Part shown: positions 51,070 to 59,686 of the stretch, one piece after another
Numbering within the stretch: the stretch's first letter is position 1
Layout: each line of letters begins with the position of its first letter
NCBI GenBank assembly: GCA_965225625.1
Contig: CBDDBH010000013.1
Location: forward strand, 29,885-93,884
DNA from: CBDDBH01 sp965225625
GTDB taxonomy: Bacteria > Pseudomonadota > Gammaproteobacteria > JADZEE01
Direction of reading: 5' to 3'
Length of the DNA: 64,000 bases
Notes under the pieces: generated by a model
Told to the model about the DNA's origin: nothing
Databases searched by the model: none
Seen by the model: the letters and a program-made list of their open reading frames with translations, nothing else
Made by a program: the position numbers and the translations under genes

Positions 51070-52248
51070 TTACGACTCAACCACCATGGTCCCGAAGAAC
51101 TGATGGTCGCCACCGTTACCGGACGCGATGCCCAACCGCGCTCCGGGTACCTGCCGTTTACCCGCCCGCCCCCATACTTGCAGGGCGACCTCCGCCACTC
51201 TCACCATGGCCGTTACCGCGATGGCATTGGTGCACAACACCCCGCCGGACGGATTCACCGGCTGCTCCCCGCCAAGGTCGTAGCGACCCGCGCGTGACTC
51301 GGCGACCGACTCGCCTCTCCCACACAAACCCGCGGCATCGATCGCGTGGTACTCGGTGTTGCTGAACGGCGCGTAAAGCTCAGCCACGTCGACCTGCTCC
51401 CGCGGCGCATCGATCCCCGCCATGGCATAGGCGCGCTGGAAGGACTGTGCCAATGCATCTGCGTCGGCATGATCAGCCGTGAAGCCTCTGCCCATCCGGT
51501 CCCCCATCCAGTAGCTCTCCGCGCAGGAGCCGAGACCGGTGATCCACACGGCATCCAGACCGCGCTCACGTATGAAGCGCTCCGAAGCGAGTAGCATCGC
51601 GCAACCACCACTGGACTGTGGGCAACAGTCGAACAGCTTGAGGGGCCAGGAAATGTATTGTGAATCGAGGACGTCCTCGACGCTGGTTTCAGTCCGCAGG
51701 TGGGCATAGGGGTTCAGCGCAGCATGGCGTCGATTCTTGACGACGACCCGCGCCATGTCTTCTTCCGTCATGCCGTACTTGTGGTGGTAGCGTACCGCCG
51801 ACATTGCGAGCATCGAGATGGTGCCTAGCGGCAGCGAGCGCTCGTAAACTGGATCCCAGATCTTATTGAGCACCGTTTGCGAATCGCCGCATTCGCCGAC
51901 CTTGTCAGCACCTGCAGTGAGCACGAGATCACACGCTCCGGCTGCAATATGAGTCCACGCCGCGGCGACACTGGAGATCCCGGTGGACCCGCCGGTGTTG
52001 ATGCGCAGGAACCGTTTGTTGCGGGCGCCGACGGCCTCGACGCCGAGGCGCTCGGCGTTGCCGATCCCGACCATGGCGTCGGGCGACAGCGAATACACAA
52101 CTGCCTCGATCGCCTCGAGCCCGACTGCAGCATCGGCGAGGCAAATCTGTACGGCCTCACGCACGAGTTCCGGATAACTCGCATCGTCACGCCGCGATCG
52201 AAACTCGGATTGGCCGATGCCGATGATGCCCACCCGAGGCGAACTCAC
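51070..52248 (-). CDS. Thiolase-fold (SCP-x/Ltp2-like) acyl-CoA protein without the nucleophilic Cys
   Basis: The 392-residue thiolase-superfamily protein starts PRVGIIGIGQSEFRSR. At the position of the nucleophilic Cys it has FLRINTGGSTGISSVAAAW, with Gly instead of Cys. The C-terminal blocks are VNPSGGVLCTNAIAVTAMVRVAEVALQVWG and ASGNGGDHQFFG. It therefore resembles lipid-transfer-protein thiolases and Ltp2-type retro-aldolases, not biosynthetic thiolases. Its start overlaps the preceding thiolase-like gene by four bases, and its stop adjoins the DUF35 gene, so the three probably form one complex. Confidence 0.85.
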   Translation of the reverse strand: MSSPRVGIIGIGQSEFRSRRDDASYPELVREAVQICLADAAVGLEAIEAVVYSLSPDAMVGIGNAERLGVEAVGARNKRFLRINTGGSTGISSVAAAWTHIAAGACDLVLTAGADKVGECGDSQTVLNKIWDPVYERSLPLGTISMLAMSAVRYHHKYGMTEEDMARVVVKNRRHAALNPYAHLRTETSVEDVLDSQYISWPLKLFDCCPQSSGGCAMLLASERFIRERGLDAVWITGLGSCAESYWMGDRMGRGFTADHADADALAQSFQRAYAMAGIDAPREQVDVAELYAPFSNTEYHAIDAAGLCGRGESVAESRAGRYDLGGEQPVNPSGGVLCTNAIAVTAMVRVAEVALQVWGRAGKRQVPGARLGIASGNGGDHQFFGTMVVES

Positions 52249-53408
52249 GACGGCATGCGCTCCCGCTCGGCACCCAACACGACGACCGTCTGATATTGCA
52301 TGGCAAAGCCGCTTGCAGCGTGCGCCAGAGCTAAGTCCACGTTCGCGACCTGATGTCTCCCCGCCCGTCCACGGATCTGGTTCGCAGCCTCGGCGATGCG
52401 CGCAAGACCGTTGCTGAAGACATGATTGACCGCGAGGGCGCCCCCCGAAACATTGACGGGCAGGCGCCCGTCAAAATCATGTTCACCTGCCGCCAGCACC
52501 GCATGCCAGTGGGTCGACGAGCAGAGTCCCAAGGCCTGGTAGGCGATAAGTTCCTCGTAGGGAGTCGCGTCGGAGACTTCCGCCAGCGCGATCTGGCCGT
52601 GCGGGTCCGAAATACCGGCTTCCCCGTAGGCCTGGCTGGCTGCCGCCGCCAGCGCCGGGGCGTGGGCAAGTGCGCGGTCTCCAAGGAAGGCAGGTTCCGT
52701 GGCCCAACCCATGCCGAGAACCAGAGCAGCTGCGCAATCGTGCTTCTCACCGCGGCTCTCGGCGGCGGCCAGTACGAGTCCAACCACACCCGCCGACGGT
52801 GCGGCGACCATGCCCTCGCGGATCGGCCAGTCGAGCACCGCACTCTCGGTAATCTCCTGCGCGTCCGTCGGGCCCACCGGCAGATCCGGTTGCACTCGCC
52901 GGGCGTTGCAGCGGTTCTTCTTGACGACCAGTAGTGCGGCGGCGCGCGCGTCGGGATATTCCGCCTCCAGAGCTGCGGCCTGCAGCGCCGCGGCCGACAG
53001 CCCATCCAGCGGCAAGCGCCGATGGAAATAGGGGTCGGTTCCGAGTCGTTCCACCGCTGACAGCGACTCGGCCTCCATCGGACTCCACGCCACCACTAGT
53101 TGCGTGCGGTGAAGACCGCTCGCCACTCGCAACGCGCCCATCACGAAAGCATGCTCCGATGCCGAGGGCGTCGACAGAATATCGCAGCCGACGCCACCCA
53201 ACGGTCCCGAGGCCATCATCACGGAAATCGACCGGCCGTCGAATTGGTCGTTGCCAGCGACGACGATGCCGTCAACGTCCTCATGAGTCATACCGGCATC
53301 TGCGAGCGCCGCGTGGCCTACTTCATAAAGCGTCTCTTCGAGCGAGCGGTCAAGTCCCTCGAGCGGCGCGGCGAGCGCAGTACCAACGATCGCAACTTTC
53401 GACGCCAT
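52245..53408 (-). CDS. Second thiolase-fold protein, divergent active site
   Basis: At 387 residues this is a more divergent thiolase-superfamily member. It starts SKVAIVGTALAAPLEG, with the dimer-strand region TPSASEHAFVMGALRVASG where the nucleophilic Cys would be (Ser/Ala here). The C-terminal blocks LPVNVSGGALAVNHVFSNGLARIAEAANQIRG and HAASGFAMQYQTVVVLG align with the SCP-x group. The usual catalytic His-Cys pair is not evident. It probably serves as a structural or substrate-binding partner of the neighbouring thiolase-like protein. Confidence 0.82.
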   Translation of the reverse strand: MASKVAIVGTALAAPLEGLDRSLEETLYEVGHAALADAGMTHEDVDGIVVAGNDQFDGRSISVMMASGPLGGVGCDILSTPSASEHAFVMGALRVASGLHRTQLVVAWSPMEAESLSAVERLGTDPYFHRRLPLDGLSAAALQAAALEAEYPDARAAALLVVKKNRCNARRVQPDLPVGPTDAQEITESAVLDWPIREGMVAAPSAGVVGLVLAAAESRGEKHDCAAALVLGMGWATEPAFLGDRALAHAPALAAAASQAYGEAGISDPHGQIALAEVSDATPYEELIAYQALGLCSSTHWHAVLAAGEHDFDGRLPVNVSGGALAVNHVFSNGLARIAEAANQIRGRAGRHQVANVDLALAHAASGFAMQYQTVVVLGAERERMPS

Positions 53409-54551
53409 CTAATGTTCCTCGGTCGCCACGTTACCAGCACTTTCCCACGCGGGGCACTCGTTGTCTGTCACCACACGCAGTGGCGCGCGCGGCGACGGCG
53501 CCTGACCGTCGACGTGCGCCGGGAACAACGTCTGCAGGTTGCCGTCCGGACCGCGCCGCACCAGCCCCCGCCGTTCGACGTAGTCCGCCTCCATCGCATC
53601 GGCCAAATCGAGCACCGGTGAAAGACAGCAATCGGGCGAACCGAAGCGGCCGGCGCATTCAGCGGCTGACATCCCGGCAAAGTAGGACCTGAGCTCTTCT
53701 ATCAGTGCCCGTTGCGGCAATGGATCGACATGCCGCCCGATCCAGTCCCGGCGGTCGCAGGCGGCGCAGAACGCACGCCAGAATTTGGGCTCCACCGCGC
53801 CCAGGGCGACATGACGATCGTCGGCCGTGCGGTACACCTGGTAGTAGGCGGCTCCACCGTTGAGATACGTCGTGCGGCGACCAGGGACTTGGCCAGTGGC
53901 GCCGTAACCTGCCACCTGAAACAACTGTAGCGGGGTTGTGACATCGGCGAGCGCCAGATCGATGGCGCACCCCTCTCCGCTCGCATCGCGGTCGCGCAAC
54001 GCCCCCATGATTGTAATCACCGCAAACAGCGAGCCGGTCGTGTCGGCGATTGGCGGATCGAAGAACACGGGATCCTCCGTGCCGTTGCGGTGGAGAATAC
54101 CGTTTGCCGCCAGGTAATTGGCGTCGTGGCCGGCATGCGGTGCCTTGGGTCCGCTTGCGCCGTAGCCGCTGAGCGAGACATAAACGAGTCGGGGATTGAC
54201 AGCCTTCAATGTGGCGTAGTCGAGACCCAGGCGAGTCATCACGCCAGGACGAAAACCTTCCAGGAGGACGTCCGCGGTCTCGACGAGTCGCAGCAACACG
54301 TCGCGTTTTGACGGGGCCTTGAGATCCATGCGGTGTACCGCCTTGGCGGCATTGACCGCTTGATAGAACACTGCACGTCCGTGCGTATCACGGGGTCCGA
54401 GATGCTGCATCTGGTCACCATCCGGCGGCTCGATCTTGATGACTTCGGCACCCATGTCTGCGAGCAGCAGTGTCGCGAGCGGTCCCGGTAGATACGACGA
54501 AAGATCGAGCACGCGCACCCCCGCAAGAAAGGTCTCAAGCCGGGAATTCAC
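53409..54551 (-). CDS. Class III (CaiB/BaiF) CoA-transferase
   Basis: From the GTG at 54551 this is 380 residues, the normal size. LAGVRVLDLSSYLPGPLATLLLADMGAEVIKIEPPDGDQMQ, LLEGFRPGVMTRLGLDYATLKAVNPRLVYVSLSGYGASGP and GHDANYLAANG define the family. A longer open frame into the neighbouring gene is spurious: GTGA at 54548-54551 overlaps the cyclase stop by four bases, indicating coupling. It moves CoA between acyl groups or racemises; the Asp of the transferase group (usually after the GHDANY block) is uncertain. One base separates it from the thiolase-like gene downstream. Confidence 0.88.
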   Translation of the reverse strand: MNSRLETFLAGVRVLDLSSYLPGPLATLLLADMGAEVIKIEPPDGDQMQHLGPRDTHGRAVFYQAVNAAKAVHRMDLKAPSKRDVLLRLVETADVLLEGFRPGVMTRLGLDYATLKAVNPRLVYVSLSGYGASGPKAPHAGHDANYLAANGILHRNGTEDPVFFDPPIADTTGSLFAVITIMGALRDRDASGEGCAIDLALADVTTPLQLFQVAGYGATGQVPGRRTTYLNGGAAYYQVYRTADDRHVALGAVEPKFWRAFCAACDRRDWIGRHVDPLPQRALIEELRSYFAGMSAAECAGRFGSPDCCLSPVLDLADAMEADYVERRGLVRRGPDGNLQTLFPAHVDGQAPSPRAPLRVVTDNECPAWESAGNVATEEH

Positions 54552-55423
54552 AGCACCGCCACCGGGTTCAGCGGGCTGCCGGTTGCTCCAACGATCAGCA
54601 GCGGAGCGGCAGTAAACAGACAGGTTGATGCGCCGGCCTTGGCCAGCGCACCCAGGACGAGACCCTCGATCAGCGGGATACCGTAGTCCCGGATCAGACG
54701 TTGGTGAACCGGGAACACCGTATTGTCGGCGAACGGTAGGACTTCGACGGCATAGTTGTCGGCGCCGATGAGCCCAACCTCGGCCTCGGCGAGCCACAGG
54801 GCCGCGTCAACATCGATACCCGGTTCGCGGTTGAAGTCGGCCGGCGCACCGTCGTTGATCTGCTCGATCCAGCCGGTACGCAGCAGCACGGCATCACCCT
54901 TACCGATTACCACGCCGGCGGCGCTCGCCGCTGCTTCGAGATCAGTGCGTGTGACCCGCTGATCCGCCGCAAGTGGTCCGCCATTTTCCCGAACCAGATC
55001 CAGCAGCACCCCACGGGTGACGATCGGCGACAGCTTCTCCACTCCGCAGTACTCGGCCCCCGTCGTGCTGCGGATCGAATTCCCTGCGAAACCGTTGTAA
55101 AGCTGATCCTCGTACCACGCGTGACACAACGCGTCGATGTGGGTGCCTACCTGCACCGGCATCACGATGGTATCGTCGGCAAACTGAAAACCGCCAGGAC
55201 GCCGGGCACCCGCGGCATAGTCGCCGCCGTCGCGATTCATCAGGTGGATGACCCCGGGGCGATGGGCCGGGATCGGCATCGAACTGAAGATTGGTTGCGA
55301 GAGACTCAGCACTTCACCCGTCCTCACCAGGGTTGCAGCATGAAGAACTTCCTTACGCCCAATGAGATTGAGCGAACCACACTCATCGGCCTCTCCCCAA
55401 CGACCCCAGGCTTCTTTGCTCAT
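54548..55423 (-). CDS. Cyclase-family (kynurenine formamidase-like) metal hydrolase
   Basis: This 291-residue protein has the family metal-binding motif HxDxxxH in VGTHIDALCHAWYEDQLYNG, preceded by DDTIVMPVQV, and the second half WLAEAEVGLIGADNYAVEVLPF. The superfamily includes kynurenine formamidase, polyketide cyclases and bifunctional lactone/amide hydrolases. Next to CoA ligase and CoA-transferase genes, a ring-opening or lactonase role in degradation is more likely than tryptophan catabolism. It lies 13 bp after the CoA ligase gene and overlaps the CoA-transferase by four bases. Confidence 0.85.
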   Translation of the reverse strand: MSKEAWGRWGEADECGSLNLIGRKEVLHAATLVRTGEVLSLSQPIFSSMPIPAHRPGVIHLMNRDGGDYAAGARRPGGFQFADDTIVMPVQVGTHIDALCHAWYEDQLYNGFAGNSIRSTTGAEYCGVEKLSPIVTRGVLLDLVRENGGPLAADQRVTRTDLEAAASAAGVVIGKGDAVLLRTGWIEQINDGAPADFNREPGIDVDAALWLAEAEVGLIGADNYAVEVLPFADNTVFPVHQRLIRDYGIPLIEGLVLGALAKAGASTCLFTAAPLLIVGATGSPLNPVAVL

Positions 55424-55436
55424 TCTCGTCTACCTG

Positions 55437-57053
55437 TCAGCGCGCATTATCCAGTTCGAGCGCCAGCGTCTTCAGTTCTGTGCGCTTGAGTTTTCCAGTA
55501 CTGGTCGTCGGCAATGCCGTACAAAACTCGATCCGATCGGGTACTTTGTAGCTCGACGCAATGTTTCGGCAGTGCGCCAGGATCGCGGCTACGGTTGGAT
55601 GGGCCTCCCGCGTTGGCACGACAAACGCGACGACGGCTGCTCCGCGTTCGGGATCCGGCACGCCGACAACGCCGGCCTCGGCGATACCGGGATACTGCAG
55701 GAGGACGTCTTCTACCTCAACAGGCGAGACATTGATGCCGGCACGTTTGACCATGTCGTCGCCGCGTCCGATGAAAATGAAATCGCCCGCAGCCGTCAAT
55801 TTGCCGATATCACCGGTGCGAAAATAACCGTCCTCAGTCAAGAGGTCGGCATTTTGCGCGGCGCTCTGACCCGTATAGCCCGGTGTTACATAACCTCTCA
55901 CTTCGACCTCGCCGGCGGTATCCGGCCCGACAAGCTTCCCCGTTTCGGAATCGCGACAGCGGATCTCGACCCCCGGCAACGGCGGTCCCTGGCATGCGGC
56001 GCGTCGCTCTAACGGCCAGTGATGCCATGTCACGCAACAGTTGCCGTAGGTTTCAGTGCCGCCGTAGATATTGCACAGTTCCGCGACGCCGAGCACCGTA
56101 GCACCCTCGATCACGTCCTGCGGGCTGCCGATGGTAAGCCCGGTTCGCAGAGTGCGGGTACGCTCGGGGCTGAACTCAGGGTGGCGTACCATGGCACCCG
56201 TCATCGACGGTAAAGTGTAGATCGCCGTGCACCTCTGCTGCTCGATAAGCGCAATGGCGCCGCCCGCTTCGAAGCGACTCTGCAACACCATGGTTGCACC
56301 ATGCGTCAGGGTGGCCGGCATGGCATTGCTGCTGCCGTAGGCCCAGAACAGCGGCGGCGCAATTAGCACGCGATCTCCCGGGCCGAGCCCCTGACGCGCA
56401 CCGATGTTGAATGCGTTCTCGATGATCGCGTAGTTGACCAGCCGTACACCCTTGGGCCGGTTTGTCGATCCTGAGGTGTACAGGATGAGCGCATCGTCGT
56501 TTTCGCTCGATCCCTCGCCGAGCGAGAACGAAGCTGAGGCGCGCGCCCGCGTTACGATGTGCTCATAACAATGCCAACCAGTCGCCGTCGAACCGCTAAT
56601 CGCCACGATGACCTCAAGATGCGGCAGCTCGTGCGACTGCCACGTGCCGGTGGCGGCCGAAGTCGACTCCGGCACGAGTGCCGCAAAATCCTCCGTAAAC
56701 GATCGCTCCCCGAGACCGGCGATTAAGAGCACAACCTTGACAGCGGAATCGCGCAACAGGAACTGCAGTTCGTGGCGTGTGGAGTAGGTGCTGAAGGGCA
56801 CTAGGATTGCCCCGCAGGCGTTGGCGCCCAGCGCAATCTCCATCCACTCGACACGATTGTCGCAGAGCAGGCCCACCCGATCCCCGCGCCGAACGCCAAT
56901 GTCAACGAGCGCACTCGCGACCCGACGAGCGCGGTCCTCGAGTTCGGAGTAGGAGATGGTCTCGCCGCGATCGACAACCGCGGTGTCTGCGCCCCGCCGG
57001 GCAGCCTTTTCACAAACCAGATCGAAAAGCGTGCGGGCCTCGGGCGCCCTCAT
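55437..57053 (-). CDS. Acid:CoA ligase (AMP-forming)
   Basis: The 538-residue ANL-superfamily enzyme is the first gene of the 57053-50590 operon. Motifs: ALILYTSGSTNRPKGVRLVNY (ATP-binding loop), LCNIYGGTETYGN, YFRTGDIGKLTAAGDFIFIGRGDDMVKRAGINVSPVEVEDVLLQYPG and the C-terminal Lys in TTSTGKLKRTEL. It activates the pathway acid with CoA. The loop Asn-Arg (STNRPKG) replaces the common TGxPKG. It is divergent from the TonB-dependent receptor, with about 150 bp between them likely holding both promoters. Confidence 0.92.
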   Translation of the reverse strand: MRAPEARTLFDLVCEKAARRGADTAVVDRGETISYSELEDRARRVASALVDIGVRRGDRVGLLCDNRVEWMEIALGANACGAILVPFSTYSTRHELQFLLRDSAVKVVLLIAGLGERSFTEDFAALVPESTSAATGTWQSHELPHLEVIVAISGSTATGWHCYEHIVTRARASASFSLGEGSSENDDALILYTSGSTNRPKGVRLVNYAIIENAFNIGARQGLGPGDRVLIAPPLFWAYGSSNAMPATLTHGATMVLQSRFEAGGAIALIEQQRCTAIYTLPSMTGAMVRHPEFSPERTRTLRTGLTIGSPQDVIEGATVLGVAELCNIYGGTETYGNCCVTWHHWPLERRAACQGPPLPGVEIRCRDSETGKLVGPDTAGEVEVRGYVTPGYTGQSAAQNADLLTEDGYFRTGDIGKLTAAGDFIFIGRGDDMVKRAGINVSPVEVEDVLLQYPGIAEAGVVGVPDPERGAAVVAFVVPTREAHPTVAAILAHCRNIASSYKVPDRIEFCTALPTTSTGKLKRTELKTLALELDNAR

Positions 57054-57210
57054 GTCGGGTCTGCTATCCAGATTGTTCGAGACATCACCCGTTATACAAT
57101 CACTAGTGCTTTCGTTCTATACTCAAAAATATAAATACGCGTCGGGTTGCCGCTTCTGCGCATCGCCCGGCACTTGAAGAAAAAACGCTTTACCCGCAGG
57201 GGGTGTGACC

Positions 57211-59607
57211 ATGGGTGGCAATTCCACTATAGGTGCTGGTAGTCCAAAGAATTTTGTACGCTCACGACTATTCACTTCAGTGTCCGTGCTTGCGGTAACT
57301 CTCGCCGGCATATTGCCGGCAACCGTGCAGGCACAACAATCACAGGCATCCCGAAGCTCCAATATCCTCGAGGAAGTCGTCGTTACCGCCCAGCGTCGGG
57401 AACAAAGCGTGCAAGACGTGCCGCTCACGGTCAACGCGTTCACTGCCAAGGATCTCGGTGATCTGTCCATGGACAACGCCAGGGATCTGCAGTCACTCAC
57501 GCCGACATTGGTCTATCAAAGCACCAGTAGCAACTTCAGCGCCCCAAGCATTTACCTGCGCGGCCTCGGCAACGAGAGTTTTCATGCCAACGCCGGTTCG
57601 CCCGTCGGCGTGTATTTCGACGGTAGCTACGTGGGCAGCAATACGGCCTATGGATTCCAGCTCATGGATCTAGAGCGCGTCGAGGTTCTCAAGGGTCCCC
57701 AGGGGACGCTGTATGGACGCAATACGATTGCGGGCCTGCTCAACTACATTCCCGCCAAACCCGTTCTTGACGATGAATTGAGCGGCGAACTCAGTGTTAC
57801 CTATGGCCGCTTCAATAAGTTGAACTTTGACGGTTCGGTGAACGTGCCGCTTAACGACTGGGCGGCCTTGCGGGTCGCCGGGAAGAGCGATCATAACGAC
57901 GGGCAGTACTCTAATGTCTCGCCGACGCTGGTCGAAGAGGACTACGGCGGTTACGACGTCAACTCCGTGCGGGCCTCGCTGTTGATGGAACCCAATGAGC
58001 GCTTGACCATGCTGGCCACGGCACACTTCGGCGATCTGGACGCCGCGCCGGGGATCGTCAAACCGACCCACCTGCTCGATCCGGCAAGCACCCCGGTCGG
58101 GTTTCCCACCGGGTTGGCCATCGTGCCGTGCACGGTACATCCCGGTCTAGGGTCGCCCTGCGCCGATGTGACGGGTTTCATTCCGAACGGCGATTTCGAC
58201 ACCATGGAGAATGAATTCGCCGGTTTCGAGGAGACCGAATCGTGGGGTCTCCGCTTCAAGCTGGATTATGATTTTGAGAACTTCACGGTGACGTCAATCA
58301 CGACCTATGACGAAACCAGTCGTCGTGTACACAACGACACCGACGGGGTGCCCTCGGCGCTGCTGTACGCCAGTCTGTCGTCGGAATACGAAGCGTTCAG
58401 CCAGGAATTGCGCGTGACGTCCACGTCGTCCGGACCGTGGAAGTGGATCGCCGGGTTTTACTTCTACACCGACGACGTCGATCAGTGGGAGGGTGTCTCG
58501 GTGCCGTTCATCGATTCGCTGTTCGGCGGCGGCGGCCACGCCGGACGGGATCTGCTACAGGACACGACTACGTGGGCTTTCTTTGGCGACGTAACCTACG
58601 CCTTCAACGACCGATTCGAGGTGGCGGCCGGTCTCCGAGTCACCAACGACGACCGTGAAGGGGTCCAGAACCGTTTCTTCATCGACTCGGCCCTGATACC
58701 GTCGACACCGACGCTGTTCATCAGCCGCGAGATTGGCTTGGCCAACAACGTCGGTGTGGCCTTTCCAGATACGGAACTCGACAATGACTGGACCGAAATC
58801 AGCGGTCGGATCTCGCTCACCTATCACTGGAGCGACGACGTGATGACTTACGTCACTGGCGCCCGCGGCTTCAAGGGGGGCGAGATCAACGGGGCGCCCT
58901 CCAACGCCACTGATGTCAGCTTGTCGGACCCGGAATTTCTTAACACTGTGGAAATCGGTCTCAAGGGTGATTTCTGGCAGGACCGCGTACGCGCGAACGT
59001 GGCGGGGTTCTACTACGACTTCGAAGATCAGCAGGTATTCGTCGAGGAACCACTGCCATCGGGGTTCAACCGGCAAATCATCTCCAACGCCGGCTCGTCT
59101 GAAATCTACGGTGTTGAGGCCAGCGCAACCATCCTGCCGTTCGACCACCTGCGTCTGAATTTGACTGCCGCGTACATGGAAGCCGAGTTCCAGGATTTCG
59201 TCGCCGATCCGCTGGACAGCGACGGCAATGGCGATATCCAGGACAATTCAGGCAATCGGCTGGCGAACTCGCCGGAGCTGTTCTTTACTACCGTCGCCCG
59301 CTACGACATTCCCCTGCAGAACGGCAGTGTAGTCACGCTCCAGGGCGATGCGAATCTGCAAGACAGTCGTTTCTTCACGGCCACCGAAAACCAGTTCCTG
59401 GCGCAGGAGGCCTACTGGTTGGTGGGCGCGCGGATCACTTTCCTGTCTCCCGATGAGAACTGGGACGTCAGCTTTTTCGGCAGGAATCTGACGGATGAGG
59501 AGTACTACGTCGGTGGATTCGATTTCACCGGTCTTGCCGGCAGCCAGTATCCCCTGACGGTCGGCGATCGTCTCACCTGGGGCGTTACCGGCAGCTACCG
59601 TTTCTGA
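57211..59607 (+). CDS. TonB-dependent outer-membrane receptor
   Basis: The 798-residue receptor begins with a signal peptide (about residues 1-45, ending near PATVQAQQ). A TonB-box-like start, ILEEVVVTAQRREQSVQDVPLTVNAF, opens the plug domain, whose ends are YLRGLGNESF and GPQGTLYGRNTIAGLLNYIPAKP. The beta-barrel follows and ends ...GVTGSYRF with terminal Phe, as expected for BAM insertion. ATG at 57211 follows GGGGG; a GTG at 57205 is possible. No iron-regulatory neighbours; divergent from a catabolic operon, so it likely imports the substrate of that pathway. Confidence 0.93.
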   Translation: MGGNSTIGAGSPKNFVRSRLFTSVSVLAVTLAGILPATVQAQQSQASRSSNILEEVVVTAQRREQSVQDVPLTVNAFTAKDLGDLSMDNARDLQSLTPTLVYQSTSSNFSAPSIYLRGLGNESFHANAGSPVGVYFDGSYVGSNTAYGFQLMDLERVEVLKGPQGTLYGRNTIAGLLNYIPAKPVLDDELSGELSVTYGRFNKLNFDGSVNVPLNDWAALRVAGKSDHNDGQYSNVSPTLVEEDYGGYDVNSVRASLLMEPNERLTMLATAHFGDLDAAPGIVKPTHLLDPASTPVGFPTGLAIVPCTVHPGLGSPCADVTGFIPNGDFDTMENEFAGFEETESWGLRFKLDYDFENFTVTSITTYDETSRRVHNDTDGVPSALLYASLSSEYEAFSQELRVTSTSSGPWKWIAGFYFYTDDVDQWEGVSVPFIDSLFGGGGHAGRDLLQDTTTWAFFGDVTYAFNDRFEVAAGLRVTNDDREGVQNRFFIDSALIPSTPTLFISREIGLANNVGVAFPDTELDNDWTEISGRISLTYHWSDDVMTYVTGARGFKGGEINGAPSNATDVSLSDPEFLNTVEIGLKGDFWQDRVRANVAGFYYDFEDQQVFVEEPLPSGFNRQIISNAGSSEIYGVEASATILPFDHLRLNLTAAYMEAEFQDFVADPLDSDGNGDIQDNSGNRLANSPELFFTTVARYDIPLQNGSVVTLQGDANLQDSRFFTATENQFLAQEAYWLVGARITFLSPDENWDVSFFGRNLTDEEYYVGGFDFTGLAGSQYPLTVGDRLTWGVTGSYRF

Positions 59608-59637
59608 AACCGACATTCACGAGCTATCGCAAAATCA

Positions 59638-59669
59638 GGGGCTCACATTACGTGAGCCCCTTTTGTTTG
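59638..59669 (+). terminator. Rho-independent terminator after the TonB receptor gene
   Basis: GGGGCTCAC (59638-59646), loop ATTAC, GTGAGCCCC (59652-59660), then TTTTGTTTG. A 9-bp perfect stem followed by a T-run 31 bp after the stop codon. Confidence 0.92.
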
Positions 59670-59686
59670 TGCGATAACAAAGCCTG

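Noticed and set aside
53409..54797. Long 462-residue form of the CoA-transferase
   Set aside because: The first 82 codons overlap the cyclase gene out of frame and are Arg-rich shadow sequence; GTG at 54551 matches the family start.
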